From: Liriodendron chinense
Lineage: Eukaryota; Streptophyta; Magnoliopsida; Magnoliales; Magnoliaceae
NCBI GenBank assembly: GCA_003013855.2
Contig: PVNU02004155.1
Coordinates: 2,232,001-2,296,000 of the forward strand
Direction of reading: 5' to 3'
Length of the DNA stretch: 64,000 nucleotides
Shown here: positions 1 through 59,763 of the stretch, one piece after another
How positions within the stretch are numbered: position 1 is the stretch's first letter
Layout: each line of letters opens with the position of its first letter
Notes under the pieces: model-generated
Seen by the model: the letters and a program-made list of their open reading frames with translations, nothing else
Database searches by the model: none
What the model was told of the DNA's origin: nothing
Position numbers and translations under genes: made by a program

Positions 1-2981
1 GCCCGTGCTACAGATGCACCCATTGCGGGTGTTAATCAGAAGAGGTTAAAAAATATATGGAACAAGGGGATCAGAGAGAGAGTGGGTAGCGCCATATCTA
101 GATGGTTCATTTCGAGCCACATACCAGCCAATGCAACTGCCAGTCCTCACTTCACAAATATGATTGAGGAGGTGCAGCGACATGGGCCCGGTGTGAAGCC
201 CCCGACGCCAAAAGAGATTCTTGGTGTCTACCTTGATCAGGAATACGAGGAGATGCGTGCTTGGGTATGCGCACTCACTCCGAACTGGAGGCAGTATGGG
301 GTGACGATCATGTGCGATGGGTGGACAGGACCCACGAAAATGTCCATTATCAATTTTATGGTGTACAGTAAAGGGCAGTCCGTTTTCCTCAAATTTATTG
401 ATGCATCTGCCAAAATAAAAGATCATGATTACATATATGATCTCTTGAAAAAAGTCATCATAAATGTTGGGCCTGAAAATGTCATCCAAGTTGTGACAGA
501 CAACGGTAGTGCATTCGTTAAGGCAGGAAAGAAATTAATAACAAGGTACCATCTCTATTGGACCCCTTGCGCGGCACACTGCATTGATTTGATGCTCGAG
601 AAGATAGGCCAAAGGGACTCGATCAGGAAAACCATCAAGGATGCGAGGAGAGTGACGAACTTCATATATAATCACTCTTGGTTGTTGGCTGCAATGCGCG
701 AGTGTTGTAGAGGGGACATCGTTAGACCAGGTGCAACACGGTTCACCACGAACTTTATTGCACTTGACAGCTTGTATAGGCACCGTGTGGGTCTTAGGAA
801 TTTGTTTAGATCTGAGAAGTACTTGGAGTGGAATCAGAGGAAGACCGATGGTGCAAAGAATACATCGAAAATAGTGCTTTCTGATTTCTTCTGGGATAGA
901 GTTCATGATGTTGTTTCCCTTCTAAAACCGATCTACAGTGTCCTACGCGCCGTAGATAGTGAGATGTGTCCTTCAACGGGGTCAATGTACGAGCTTATGA
1001 GAATTATGAAAGAAGGGATACGGACTGCTCTCCCCAATGCACATAAGTGGGTGATCGATATCATCGATGAACGATGGACCAGGACCCTTGATCATGAACT
1101 CCACAAGGCTGGTAAGTTTGTTACGTTCACCCGTATTTTTTACCACTTGCACTTGCACTTTAAGCATCACTTATGTTTACAAGTTAATGCAACTGAGTAA
1201 ATAATATTTGAGTTTCAGCATACTATCTGAATCCTAGATTCCATTACAAACGTCGACTTCATGAAAATAGTGATTTGACGATGGTCGTCCACGAGGTGTT
1301 CGAACGGTTGTTCCCTGAATCGCCAGCACGATCAGAATTTGGTAACCAGGTAATGCAATTTGAGTAGATCTCCCTGATGGTAATCGATAGAATATATTTT
1401 CTTCCTCATAGTCTTTAGATATATGGGTAGTTAAAATGGTGACATGTGAATCCATATGTTACAGTTGTTGCGGTTTAAAGATGCTAGGGGTACGTTCTCA
1501 TCCGCACTAGCCAAAGCATCTAGAGAAACGATGATGCCGTGTGAGTATAATGTTTTATTGGGTAATATGGTATATTATTAGGTAACTGCATTATAAGTCC
1601 GTATTTCAAACTAACACAAGATGCTCATGGATATATAGGTGAGTGGTGGGCGATGTACGGAGTCGACACACCTGCACTACAAGTACTTGCAGTCCGTATT
1701 CTCGCACAGACTGTATCCTCCTCCCCGTGTGAGAGGAATTGGAGCACGTGGTCACTCATACAGACGAGCAAGAGGAACAAGTTAGCATACGAAAAGTTAC
1801 AGAAGCTCGTTTACTGCCATTACAATATGAAGTTAAGGGAGAGGCAGTTACGGGTAGACCAAGACATGGTGGAAAATCCGGACCCGCTGGACCTGTTGTC
1901 GATAGGTATCATGGCACAAATAGGTGACGATGCTGAGGACCCACTTTATGAGTGGGTCAAGTCAGCTGATTTAGACGATGCAGATGGAGGCCCTGCACCG
2001 CAAGTAGCCGAGGGAGCAGCGTCTCTTGGTATCGATGTCGATGAGGTAGTAAGCCAACAGAGGGCAGATACAGACTCCTTTGATCCTTTGATGAGGAGTT
2101 CAACACGTCATGATGATGGCGAGGAGGCATCTTCACGGCCGCCTCGTTATCATCAAGTAGTAGTGAGTGATGATGATGAGACTCAACCCCCACTTGACAC
2201 TGGTCGTGGGGACGACGACGACGATGACGATGACAGTGGTGAGGGAGGTGATAGAGGCACCGACACTGATGTAGGTGGTACTAGTGGGGGTGGAGGTGGC
2301 AGTGGTGGGGGGTACATGACAGGTCAGAGCCAGCGATCCGTTGGTCAGTTCACTGAGGAGCAGTACTTTGACCATGCAACTCAAGACGAGGACCATGGAT
2401 CTCGTCCACCCTCGCGTATGAGAGCATCAGAGCCCACACATATGTTTGAGCGTCGTTCAAAGAAAAAAGCTGGACGTGCCGCGGCGGATGCTCTCGCACG
2501 TAGCTTGTCATCTATGGACATCAGTTCAGAGCGGGGGAGCTCCACTTCCGTCCCACCTTATACGCATGGGGGATATCACGAGTATGGGCATGGCAGCTCT
2601 GACATTCAGTCGCATTCGTCTACTCGTGGATACGAGCAGCCATCAGATAGCTCTTCGAGTTATGGTCATTTGACAGGAGGATATTCGGGGTACCCGTATG
2701 ACTGGCAGCAATACTATCAAGGAGTCAGGGTTGGACTTGATATATTCCCTCAGGACCCTACTCAACCAATGCTGTCGATGTATGTCACGCAGTACCCACG
2801 TTTGGGCTATCTCGTACAGTTTAGGGAGGACGACTATCAAAGATACATAAGAGAGTACCTCCATTGGTTTGAGCAGAGGATGACATGGGAACAGTACTGT
2901 CAATATATTGGTGAACAACACTACAACCAACGGGAACGGGATCCGGATGATGACTATGAGCCACCTCGTCACTCCATGTAG
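1..2981 (+). CDS. hAT transposase, DUF659 plus hAT dimerisation domain (5' partial, spliced)
   Basis: Four exons can be joined in frame: 1-1111, 1219-1349, 1465-1540 and 1639-2981 (stop TAG). Each intron is GT/AG and every phase closes. Frame 1 is open from base 1, so the start and the expected BED zinc finger lie to the left. Exon 1 holds a DUF659/RNase H-like core with CDGWTG (near 312) and VVTDNG, whose Asp is at 499-501, followed by CAAHCID. Exon 4 opens with EWWAMYG and SSSPCERNWS, the hAT C-terminal dimer signature; the catalytic Glu would be at 1731-1733. A long tail follows: an Asp run (about 2208-2235), Gly-rich stretches (2275-2310) and a Tyr/Gly/Ser/Gln-rich stretch (2560-2720). 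No internal stop or frameshift is visible, unlike all other transposon genes here. It may be a recently active copy or a domesticated gene. Confidence 0.85.
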
Positions 2982-3363
2982 GGATGAAATATGGCAGAAA
3001 AGTATTATTTTCGAATTCATTTAATTTAATGTCTTAATTATTATATGGTGGATGCATTTGTATTATATAAACTCATTTTCATTGCTATTGGAGTAATTTC
3101 TTATGAACGCATGCCTTTTTGGGCCCCATTAAATGAAAACTTATTATTTAATGCATTCTTTTTGCAGTTATTTTATTCCTGAATATGCAAATATGTGTAT
3201 TTAGGCATTTCCTGAAGTTTCACTGAAAAATTCCATAATTTTCATCATGTTTCCCCCTTTTTCCTCACATTTCCGGTTATCGACGATATTATCGACGATA
3301 ACGATATTATATCTTTATCTCTGGCCAGCGAAACTTGTAGCGATACCGACAATGCGAACACTG
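1..3363 (+). mobile_element. hAT DNA transposon (hAT-1), left end outside window
   Basis: The element runs in from the left edge and ends at 3363 with GAACACTG, the same end seen in the related element at 24839-27421, whose left end is CAGTGTTC. The next eight bases (gttatgac, 3364-3371) would be the right target-site copy; the left copy is outside the window. The subterminal DNA at about 3270-3360 is rich in CGATAT/TATCG motifs, as is usual for hAT transposase-binding regions. It carries a spliced transposase gene at 1-2981 and about 380 bp of AT-rich 3' flank. It sits inside the gypsy element that resumes at 3364. Confidence 0.85.
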
Positions 3364-3372
3364 GTTATGACC

Positions 3373-3933
3373 ACTGTTACCGTTACGAAATACCTTGGTT
3401 GGGATAGGTGGAATAGGTTGAGAAGCAAATTCGGAATATGGCCAAGTATGAGATGTAGGGTCTAGGTAAGGGTTTGGACAATGGACTAGATCCTCCATGT
3501 TGAATGTTGGATTAATTCCCATACTTGGTGGAAGTTCTAACATGTACACATTGGACCCAATTTTTCGCAAGACTTTGAATGGTCCAGCATTGCGCGCTTG
3601 TAATTTTCTCACGGTACCTTGGGGAAACCGTTTTGGCCTCATCCGAACCATTACATAATCTCCCTCATGAAATTCTTAGAGTCTACGATGCAAGTCAGAT
3701 GAATGTTTATAATTTTCATTGCTTACACTAATCCGCCTCCTAATATCTGAATGTAATTCATGGATATATCGTGTAAAAGACTCGGCTAACTCTAATAATC
3801 TACGAGAAACGGATATCAATGAAACTATAGGACGCTCTGGTGAAGTAATGGACTCTAAATAAACAACCCTATTATCTATAACTTGGGAAATTATAACAAG
3901 AACACTTCTCACGGGTAACACATAATTTCTCAT
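3373..3933 (-). pseudogene. gypsy integrase C-terminal remnant
   Basis: The minus strand translates to a typical gypsy pol tail: a block like AESFTRYIHELHSDIRRRIS (within 3800-3740), DLHRRL, then a stop at about 3680, then GDYVMVRMRPKRFPQGTVRK and GPFKVLRKIGSNVYMLELPP, ending in NPTFNMEDLV. In complete elements this follows the integrase catalytic core and ends the polyprotein. The in-frame stop between DLHRRL and EFHEGDY and the unrelated upstream sequence mark it as dead. Confidence 0.75.
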
Positions 3934-4369
3934 TCTTTAGAATCCCACGAATCAGCTCTAACTAATAGAGGTATCGCTCATTGTAAGTATTATAAACAAG
4001 GATAATGTTCAGGTATCCCACTACTTGAGAACAGTCACTTTTTGTCAAATCTAGAAAAGATCTTGGCATTGGCCATTATGCTCAACATCTCATCAAGATG
4101 TGGGATAGGGGCTCTGGCCATCACTTCCACCATGACATGAATACATCATAAAGTGAACTGACACTTGACTGAGATTTTGTGGGCAGTCAAAATGTGCCCA
4201 CACGTGCGCCACATACTACTGTTCTTGGAAGTGAAAAGGGCGGGCACGGCACACGGAATAAAACTTAAACTCAAACTCTCCCAAGTAAACTCTTCTCAAA
4301 GAAGTTTATTGCCTCTGCATTTCTGCATGCTCCGCAGGGTTCACTCGGTGAGTAGGAAAGCTTAACAAA

Positions 4370-4620
4370 GTTGACCCAGGACAATATCAATTGCATATTG
4401 AATGTCCCACTTGGGTAGAAGTTCATCCCATAAGTCATCCACCATTGAATCCAAACTAGTCACTTTTTCAATCTCATTTGCTTTCATTATAGTAAGAGAC
4501 TTAGATTAGGACCCTACATCATTCAAGTCACACATGACAACTGGAAGTGGTGTGGTCTCAATTTCTTCGACATTTTCATCACTAGCACCCACTCCTCCAT
4601 GCCCAACAATGGTGAGTGAT
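4370..4620 (-). pseudogene. gypsy protease/RT linker remnant
   Basis: On the minus strand a broken frame reads IETTPLPVVMCDLNDV, then after a stop LTIMKANEIEKVTSLDSMVD and LPKWDIQYAIDIVLG. This resembles the stretch between protease and RT in the other gypsy copy of this window (LPPMRDIQHHTELILGA). It lies between the gag and integrase remnants in the expected order. Function is lost. Confidence 0.45.
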
Positions 4621-4876
4621 GCCTCAATTTCTTCTATCGATTTCAAGCACGTACTCTTACCTCTTCATAAACAACCTGTTTAGACCCTTCCAACTTGCCA
4701 TTCACCAAGACATTATCTCGCTCTCGGGGAAATATAATTGGTGGCAAACACTCTTCAAATTGCTCAAAAGCCGAGAATTCCTTAGTGACGGATTGGAACA
4801 CTTTATAAGAAGGTGGCCATATTGGTTCTCTTTTTGGACGGGAAGGTGGAAAGATTCTTTCCTGGGTTAAGGGCTT

Positions 4877-5230
4877 TTAATGGTAAGAGATAGGAAGATA
4901 CTTTTCTTTTAAACGCTCTTTCATCTCGTCCCATTGTGAGATTGAAGCTCCACCTCTCCGCTTAATTCTTTGCTCCAAATCCGTCCAAAACGCCCTAGCT
5001 TGGCCCACCAATTTCAACTTGGCAAACCTCACTCGACGGTTGTCCAACATGTCATACCAATCAAAATAATAGTCCAAGTCTTCAAGTCAATCAAGGAATG
5101 CTTGTGGGTCCATATGACCACTAAAATATGCCAAATCATCAGAGTTCGGCTTTCCATTAGGTCTCGAAGGCCACAAGACAACACTTAACGGCCCTGAGGA
5201 TCTCAAACGTTTATACTCCATTCATTACGG
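4877..5230 (-). pseudogene. gypsy gag remnant
   Basis: The minus strand gives GHMDPQAFLD, a stop where Trp is expected, then LEDLDYYFDWYDMLDNRRVR, KLVGQARAFWTDLEQ and MKERLKEKYLPISY. This order is characteristic of the Ty3/gypsy gag (Retrotrans_gag) domain. The Trp-to-stop change (TGG to TGA) and the loss of frame after KYLPISY make it non-functional. It lies about 370 bp downstream of the primer site, as expected for the start of gag. Confidence 0.75.
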
Positions 5231-5591
5231 GGGAGATTACAACTCTATTGACTGATTAAAACAAAAACATGGAATGAGATGAACCTAAACCTATGATGAT
5301 GTGCAAATCTTCAAAATTCAGATTTGTATGATAACTAGAACATGAATCGGAAAAATTCATATTTGGATCAAAAGAAGAGGCAAATCTGGAAAATTCATAT
5401 TTATGCTTTGAAAATCTGAAATTTCATATTTAGATCGAACAAGGATTGCAAATCTGAAAAGTCAGACATGGAATCAACGTTAGATGCAAATATGAAAATT
5501 TATAGATTAACCTAGACTTATGCAAATCAAGAAATATAATACCCTGGACTTTGGATAACTCGATCTACGATGAACTCATGCAAGAACCTAA

Positions 5592-5603
5592 GCTTTGATA
5601 CCA
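5592..5603 (-). other. Primer binding site of gypsy element 1
   Basis: The minus strand reads TGGTATCAAAGC five bases inside the LTR end. It matches the usual initiator-Met-tRNA primer site (TGGTATCAGAGC) at 11 of 12 bases and fixes the element's orientation. Confidence 0.75.
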
Positions 5604-5608
5604 AAGTT

Positions 5609-6494
5609 TGATGCAGGACAGCCTAATCTAAACCTAGATGCATGCGGAAACTAAAAAGGGCGAAATTATGTAGGCAATAAAATAAACCATTCACCATGTA
5701 TATCATAAACTAATAATTAAACAAGAGAAATATCTAATGATTAAAGTCATCCATCACAAACAAATAGTAGGGATTTCAAATCCTTGCGTGGATTGGATCC
5801 CACGAGAGATAGAACTCTCGATCTCACATGAGTTCGTCCAAATAGTCAAGTAGATTCTCTACAGGGAAATCAAAATTTTCTGCAATAAGGGAATGAGAAC
5901 TCAGGAAATCTAGAATTACTTGGTTGAGATTGTAAGTCTAGAATGATGAGATCAACACAATAGGTTTTAGGAGAAGGAAGAAAATTGGAAGAAAGGTTAG
6001 AGATTACGTTGGAAGAAGAGAAAGAAGAAGAGATGAGAGGAAAGATGAACGTTGAGAGAAGGAAGAGAAGAAGATTGTAGATTTCCTCTACAAAAGCACC
6101 ACATATGGTTTTTCTTAATTTCAATAATCAAAGCATAAAGAAAGAGTTAGGGTTCCACTCTATTAATAATCCCGAATTAACAAAATAACAAAAGTACCCT
6201 CAAAACCTAAAAATATCGAAAAATCGCGTAAATCCGCAAAAATCTGCGCCCGGTCGTCAGTCGACCAAGGACCCCCTTTCGGTCGGCCTAAGCCTGCTTC
6301 GATCAAGATTACAGATTGCTTTGTAATCTTGACCTAGCCTTCCTTCGATCGATTGAAGGCCTCTCTGGTCCTCCTGTTCCTCTGTTTGCTATCACGTGCT
6401 AGCCAAAACTCCTCAAGCATCGTCGAACCACAGTGAGATGGGCAACACTCGCTTCCGACGTTGATAGACTTTGAAAGGCATGATGTCCGCATCA
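5609..6494 (-). repeat. 5' LTR of gypsy element 1
   Basis: The LTR is bounded by short inverted ends, TGATGCGGACA and TGTCCTGCATCA on the minus strand, and is followed directly by the primer site. It is 886 bp long. A CGGTCG/CGACCG-containing stretch lies at about 6250-6300 and a purine-rich block at 5990-6085. Protein-like frames inside it (for example around 5870-6124) are judged spurious. Confidence 0.8.
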
Positions 6495-6659
6495 GACTAG
6501 CTAGAACTCAAAGGTGATAAAAACATCCATCGAACTTCATTTTTTTAAATGTTAGCATGGATTGCACTATCTACGCATGATTCTCATGTCTTGACATTGC
6601 TTTTTGGCAAATATATCAACATTTAAGTGAGTGGACAAGGGAAATTGAGAAAATCCTAA

Positions 6660-6960
6660 TTTCCTCCACTTTTACCCAGAGAATGGATATTTTATTACTT
6701 GCATTGTATGGTATTTAAATGATACGAACTCATTTTGGATATAATCACATTGTTATTTTTTCTAACAAAACATGGTCTAGGCCTATATGAAATGGAAGTT
6801 TATCATGTATAGTTGTTTTTTGCAATTTTTTTATTACTAAATGCATAAACATGTGTCTTTTAACATCTCCAAAAGTTTCACCGAAAAATTCCACCTTTTC
6901 ACAACGTTTCCCTTGGTCAATGATATTTTTTCCAAGCATCAACAATAATATCAGCTACGT
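6660..6960 (+). mobile_element. Relic of a hAT-1-type 3' end
   Basis: The stretch follows the same order as the 3' flank of hAT-1 (3030-3310): actcattt, tttgcaattttttta, aatatgtgt-like text, tctccaaaagtttcaccg, a string of attccac, gtttccc, then catcaacaataata. Divergence is high and no end or target duplication can be placed. The stretch from 6495 to 6660 shows nothing recognisable. Confidence 0.45.
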
Positions 6961-7192
6961 TGATGCATGTTTCTATATCCCTCCAGTCATGAACACAAAT
7001 TAGAAAAAAGATGTATCATAGGCAAGTGAGCGTTCTTCCATCTTCTTTGCTTGACACCTTATCCTCCTAAGTAAGTAGTCCAACAAGTACCAATACACGT
7101 CTGTACCAGTGTTACCTAGACCACAGTTTGCTTCAATGCGTGGTATGAAAACCTATGCATGATATGCTACTTCTTCCAATGTGTGATAGAGG

Positions 7193-7894
7193 CAGTGTTC
7201 GAAATATCGGTATCCCATTACGTATCGCACCCTTTGGATACAGATACGTATCAGTTTATCGCATGGGATATATCAATTTTATCGCGTAATGTATCGTTGT
7301 TGTTGGAAACATGGAGAAACATTGGGAAAAAATTTCAATGAAACTTTAGTGATTATTAAAAAAGACATCAATACACTTACAAATCAAAACATTAAAAAAA
7401 ACAAGTGCACATAATAGGCTTTCTTTGTATTGGGTCCTAATCTACGCGTTGTCTAATTGAATTGATGCAAATTCAAAGTATATTCATATAATTTACGAAT
7501 GTAAGAAGACATGTGGAAACATAAGCAACACAATCAAAAGCAAAAGAAGAATCACTGTAGCAGGTTACATACATATTTAATTTTATGTGTGGACATAGAT
7601 TGTAACCGAATTGTGAGAAATTGGGAAATTTTTATTTTTTTCAATTTTCCACGACTTGGCCCATCTTCTCCAAATCTCAAAATCGAAACTCTCAATCCAT
7701 GATTTTTCATGCAAATGTAACAATTTGATATTGATTTAACATGATTTACAGGGGAAAAAAAAAAAAATCGAAAATACTCACCAGATTGAACATGTGGGAA
7801 ATATCCCACTACTAGTGTGTTTCGTATCGCACAAGTGGGAAACAAGATATGTCGTGGGATATATCGGCCAATATCGTCGATATTTAAAACACTG
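7193..7894. mobile_element. hAT-type MITE (702 bp)
   Basis: The element starts CAGTGTTCGAAATATCGG and ends CGATATTTAAAACACTG, an imperfect terminal inverted repeat of about 17 bp. It is flanked by a perfect 8-bp duplication, gatagagg (7185-7192 and 7895-7902). The first and last 200 bp are packed with ATATCG, TATCGT and GGGATATATC motifs. It has no coding capacity. Two relatives lie at 37822-38562 and 24402-28461. The end sequence CAGTGTT and TSD length match hAT-1 and hAT-2, so those elements are plausible transposase donors. Confidence 0.9.
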
Positions 7895-7902
7895 GATAGA
7901 GG

Positions 7903-8237
7903 TAGGGGATCATGTGAATTACTCCAGCTCATACACTTGGTATATACAATATAGTTTTATTCACTAATCGATATGTATGAAAAGATGAATATTAATATTA
8001 TAGGCCCCCATGCACAATATTATATATGTTGATACTACTTAATAAATCAAAGTATAACTCTCTACATTTTGAATATAGATTGACATTACAAGGTATTATA
8101 GACCAAGAGCATAAAACCATCATTTTGCATTGGTAAAAATGGCGATCCAGATTGCAAATCCCATAATCTAGGTCGCGGGATTCAGAATAGACAACATAGG
8201 GAGGTTAACAATTTAGGTAATGTGGCATGATTGATAA

Positions 8238-8272
<35 letters not shown>

Positions 8273-8534
8273 GTTCAATAATTACAATAATGCCATTAGT
8301 AACAAAATCGAGAATTCCCATCATGTCCTACACAAAGATGGGCCATACAACGGCCCATATCTGATAACACTCCCCCTAAAGCTGAAGCATTCAATGAAAT
8401 GAGGATGAAAAATTAAGGGATTTATACTCTAGCCACCTAGTAAAATCACAGAATTACTCTTTATCTCCCTGTCATAAACAAAATCAGTGGCACCTCCCTC
8501 GAAATCCAATTCTGCCCGTAAGTCCCTGAACCCT
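7903..8534. other. Intergenic/intronic AT-rich DNA with a poly(G) run
   Basis: No coding signal or known repeat was recognised. A homopolymer of 31 G occupies 8240-8270. The text near 8370 (actccccctaaagctgaagc) resembles an antisense retroelement polypurine region but cannot be assigned. Confidence 0.5.
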
Positions 8535-8660
8535 TTTTTTTCTCAAAAGGCAACTGATATTTATTTTAAAATATATATAGAGAGAAAGAAAACACAAAAA
8601 ACAAAAAGGCCATGACTACGACAAAGATGAAAAGAAATCATAAAATAAAAGAGGCCTAGA
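8535..8660 (-). mobile_element. LINE 3' end fragment
   Basis: Read on the minus strand, the stretch ends TTTAAAATAAATATCAGTTG, then CCTTTTGAG and a run of A. This is the look of a plant L1 3' UTR with its tail. No coding part is attached. Confidence 0.4.
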
Positions 8661-9059
8661 ACACCCCCCAGCATGCCTCAGTTTTCTCCCTGCTAAACTC
8701 AAAAAAGATGTTAAGATGCGTTGCCCAGCTCTGGACACCCCTTTCTAAGCACGTGAATTACTAAGCCACCCCAGTTAATGGAGATCTTACACAGGATGTT
8801 AGACGGCACGCTGTGGGCCTGTGGCACACCTGTTTCAGATCCTGGACCTTGCGTGCACCATGAACATGCCGTAACACACCAAAATCAGGCAAGGTCATTC
8901 ACTAAGTGGATATTGTGTACAAATCAATAATAAAAAATAATAAATAATAAAAAATTGTTAGCATACATGTGATCCACTTGATGAATGGACAGACCTAACT
9001 TTCGGGCCAGCACATGTTCCTTCTAGGCCCCGCCTGATTAATGCTACAGATCTCACACA

Positions 9060-9240
9060 CATTTTTTTTCTTTTCTTTTCTTTTCTTTTGGAACTGCCAA
9101 CCAAATTTTATTAAAGAACCAGAAAGAAGAAAAAAAGATGCAACAAAGGGAGATGATGAGCTATCATCCCCCCAAGAAGAAGGCAAAAACAAAAGCTCAA
9201 AGACACAAGCTCACAAGCTTTCAACAGCATCCAAAAAAAA
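9060..9240 (-). mobile_element. LINE 3' end fragment with A-rich tail
   Basis: On the minus strand the text ends TTCTTTAATAAAATTTGGTT, GGCAGTTCC, then AAAAG repeats and a run of A (the T-rich block 9061-9090 on the plus strand). That is typical of an L1 3' terminus. The remainder of the LINE is absent. Confidence 0.45.
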
Positions 9241-11910
9241 AAAAAAAAAATCCAGAAATCACATTATTCCACAATTCACATGTGCCTCGATGAAGCCTGA
9301 CCTCGTTTGCTAGTTTCCACTGGTTCTTTGGAAAAGGGGATTTCTTTTTTAAGGCCTCGACTTGTTGGAATTCTAAAGTGCCTTAAGGAATTACCAGAAA
9401 GCCATGAAATTCCCATTGAGCTTGAAGGGGTTAGTGTCATCTATTAAAATGTTTTAGTAGGTTTGAAAAGTTGGTGGTTTCCTAAAATGAGGTTAATCCC
9501 ATTTTTGTATGCATTTTCATGAGATCATGAGAGCAAAACTCACCAAAAATTAAAATTTTGGTCATCAAATAGAATTGCAAAAATCAGGTCTGAATGGGAT
9601 TGTGATCATCAAACCAAAAATAGAGCATTGCGGCCATATCAAGCTAAACCTACAGTTGGTTGAAATGAACCAGTATTGGTTTTTTGCCTCTTGGCTAAAC
9701 AAATGATTGTAAAATTTGTGGATCACGACCATCTATCCGATGGGTGCTTCTTTGGGTGGCCATGTAACATAAACTACAGGGCTGAAGAATCCGTAGTCAC
9801 GTAATTAGAAAACTTCTCCATTTTGAACACAGACAACTTCCTTTCATTTTTACTGTCCATTTGAAGACCACACAACAAGCAGCTAGGATTGCATGTTTAG
9901 GTGTGTTTTTTTTTCTTTTTCTTTTTTCTTTTTTTTTTTATTCCAACAATGAGCCTTCACAATACGGCACTCCAAATGGAGCGTCCAGAATCCAGATTCA
10001 CCAACCATCCAACCACTAGTATAGTGGACTGGCAACAAACCATGCTGATTTATTGCTCAATGGGCTAGAGTCGGCCTTGACTAACAGTATCGTAACAGCA
10101 AGGTTTATTTCAGGGATGAATTATATGCTACATTGCACACATCTTTCCATGGTATATACAGATTTTCAAGTCTGACAAGTTGGGTCCATTGTTCGATAAT
10201 CTAGACCATCAGTCTACTGAGTCCCACTATGGATCCAGCATGCCTACACCATTGATCTATTGACTTTCATGTGGATGGAGCAAGCCCCAAAATCTCCCAA
10301 ATTGGAAGATTCCAACAGCCAATATTAGGACTTGTTTCATTTGATGGTGGCTCTGTTGTCATATTTCTCTTCCAAACCATTTATCTGTAGGGAACAGATT
10401 GAAAGGTTAAGATTGTCCTATCGAGGAATTTTTATACAGTCCATAAATGGTGGGGTGCAAGAGACCAATGGTCTGGATCACAAAACCAGGGGCCCCACTA
10501 TTAAAAATCCAAGGATAACATGCAACGATGCTCGCCATCTATCATATAATTCCTCTCTTTCTAAAGATCAAAACTTCCATATTCTAAAGTGCGGTGATTC
10601 ATGTGTAGAGCCATTGTATACTTGGGAAACATTTAAGATTAAACCATCCAAATCATGGGCCCCACCTTCAATGGCTCACAACCAAAAATTGACACTGGAA
10701 GTACAGACCTAAGTGGTAGATTGGTAGGCATCTAGTTGACGGTTGAAAGGAAATAATAATAATAATAATAATAATAATAGTGACGGTAATTGAACAAACA
10801 GATGTTTATCAGCTAGATCAGGGTTGTATAACAGATCTAGTTTTGGGGATATAATCCATCTACAGTGGTTCCCACTATTTGACAGTGTGTTTGTACATGT
10901 ATGCCATGTGTACAATGCCAGAGTGGACACTTACGGCTCTCATGCTCTGCCAAGGCATCAAATGATACCTCTTCCAGAAATTTTGGTTACCTTTCCTGCA
11001 AGAAATAAAGAGGGCAGCTTAGGAATTTTGCACGCAAAAGACTGAGAGAGGTCCGAGCTCTGAGTAAATAGGAATTTTCAAGGAGGTGGAGTTGTTGGCT
11101 CTATTTTGTATGGGATGAGAAGTTTTTTTAATTTTACAGGTGGGTTAGAGTAAAAACACGAAAAATTAACCAATTTTAAAATATAAAAAATAAGGAATAA
11201 CAAAAAAAAAAAAATCAAACTTCCTAAATTACTACACTAACAAAAGCCACCAGGAGGCAACAATAGATTGAAAAGCATTGATCTATCAATGCAAAATGGT
11301 TAAAGATGTATTGCCCTCTCCTTTCTAATGAATGAACTATGCTCGAAATAATGAACGATTCATGCAGAAACAGAACCATGAAGAAAAATTGAAACAAAGC
11401 AATGTCTTGAAATACCTTCTTTGGCGAAAGAGGGGGGTGGGGGAATAGAAGAAGCTACCACTCATTATTTGCACGAAATAAGTTCCACATTGCCACAAAG
11501 ACCAACAAATGACATTGCAGAAAAAGGTGAACAAAAAATGAAGAACTAGGTATATAAGAATGCAAAATCATCATTGCAGAACATTAAAACACAAGAAAGA
11601 TATAAGCGCAAACTTCTCCACAACTTCCCTTGCAACCAAATACCTAAGCAATATACATGAACATAAAGAGTTCCACTGGTTTAAATGTCAACATATTAAG
11701 AAAATAAGCAAATGTTCGAACCAGAGAAAACAAAATGATGCAAATTAGTTAAATGAAAGTGCACAAGAATGTCTAACATAGAAAAAAATTATTGTGCAAA
11801 TCAGTAAAATGGAAGTGCACAAGAAGAGTGTCTAACACACCATTTTGACAACCTTAACATCAGTAATTCAACAGATTTGAGTTTCTCGAATAAAAATTCA
11901 AGAGATATAC
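9241..11910. other. Non-coding stretch downstream of GCN2 exon H (intron)
   Basis: No exon of GCN2 and no transposon protein was recognised here on either strand. It holds a T-rich block (9907-9940), a (TAA)n tract (10755-10780) and short frames without similarity to anything known. Because the next GCN2 exon is not seen down to position 1, the intron after exon H is more than 11.9 kb if the gene is complete. Confidence 0.5.

Positions 11911-59763
<47,853 letters not shown>

Larger units (their letters stand above)
3364..6494 (-). mobile_element. Ty3/gypsy element, decayed, 3' end interrupted by hAT-1
   Basis: Read on the minus strand, a 5' LTR (6494-5609) is followed by a Met-tRNA-type primer site, gag remnants (5230-4877), a protease/RT linker remnant (about 4620-4370) and the C-terminal end of integrase (3933-3373). 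Most of RT, RNase H and the integrase core are missing. Stretch 3950-4370 shows no recognisable retroelement domain. The 3' LTR should be left of hAT-1, outside the window. The five bases after the LTR are gacta; the partner duplication cannot be checked. Confidence 0.8.

Noticed and set aside
5870..6124. Minus-strand frame rich in Ser/Leu/Phe
   Set aside because: It lies inside the LTR of gypsy element 1 and comes from a purine-rich stretch.
9041..9313. Lys/Ser-rich plus-strand frame
   Set aside because: It is the antisense of a LINE 3' end with an A-rich tail.
1..11910. Remaining GCN2 HisRS-like exons left of exon H
   Set aside because: I searched the minus strand for the expected next motifs and saw none; the region is transposon or unassigned DNA.
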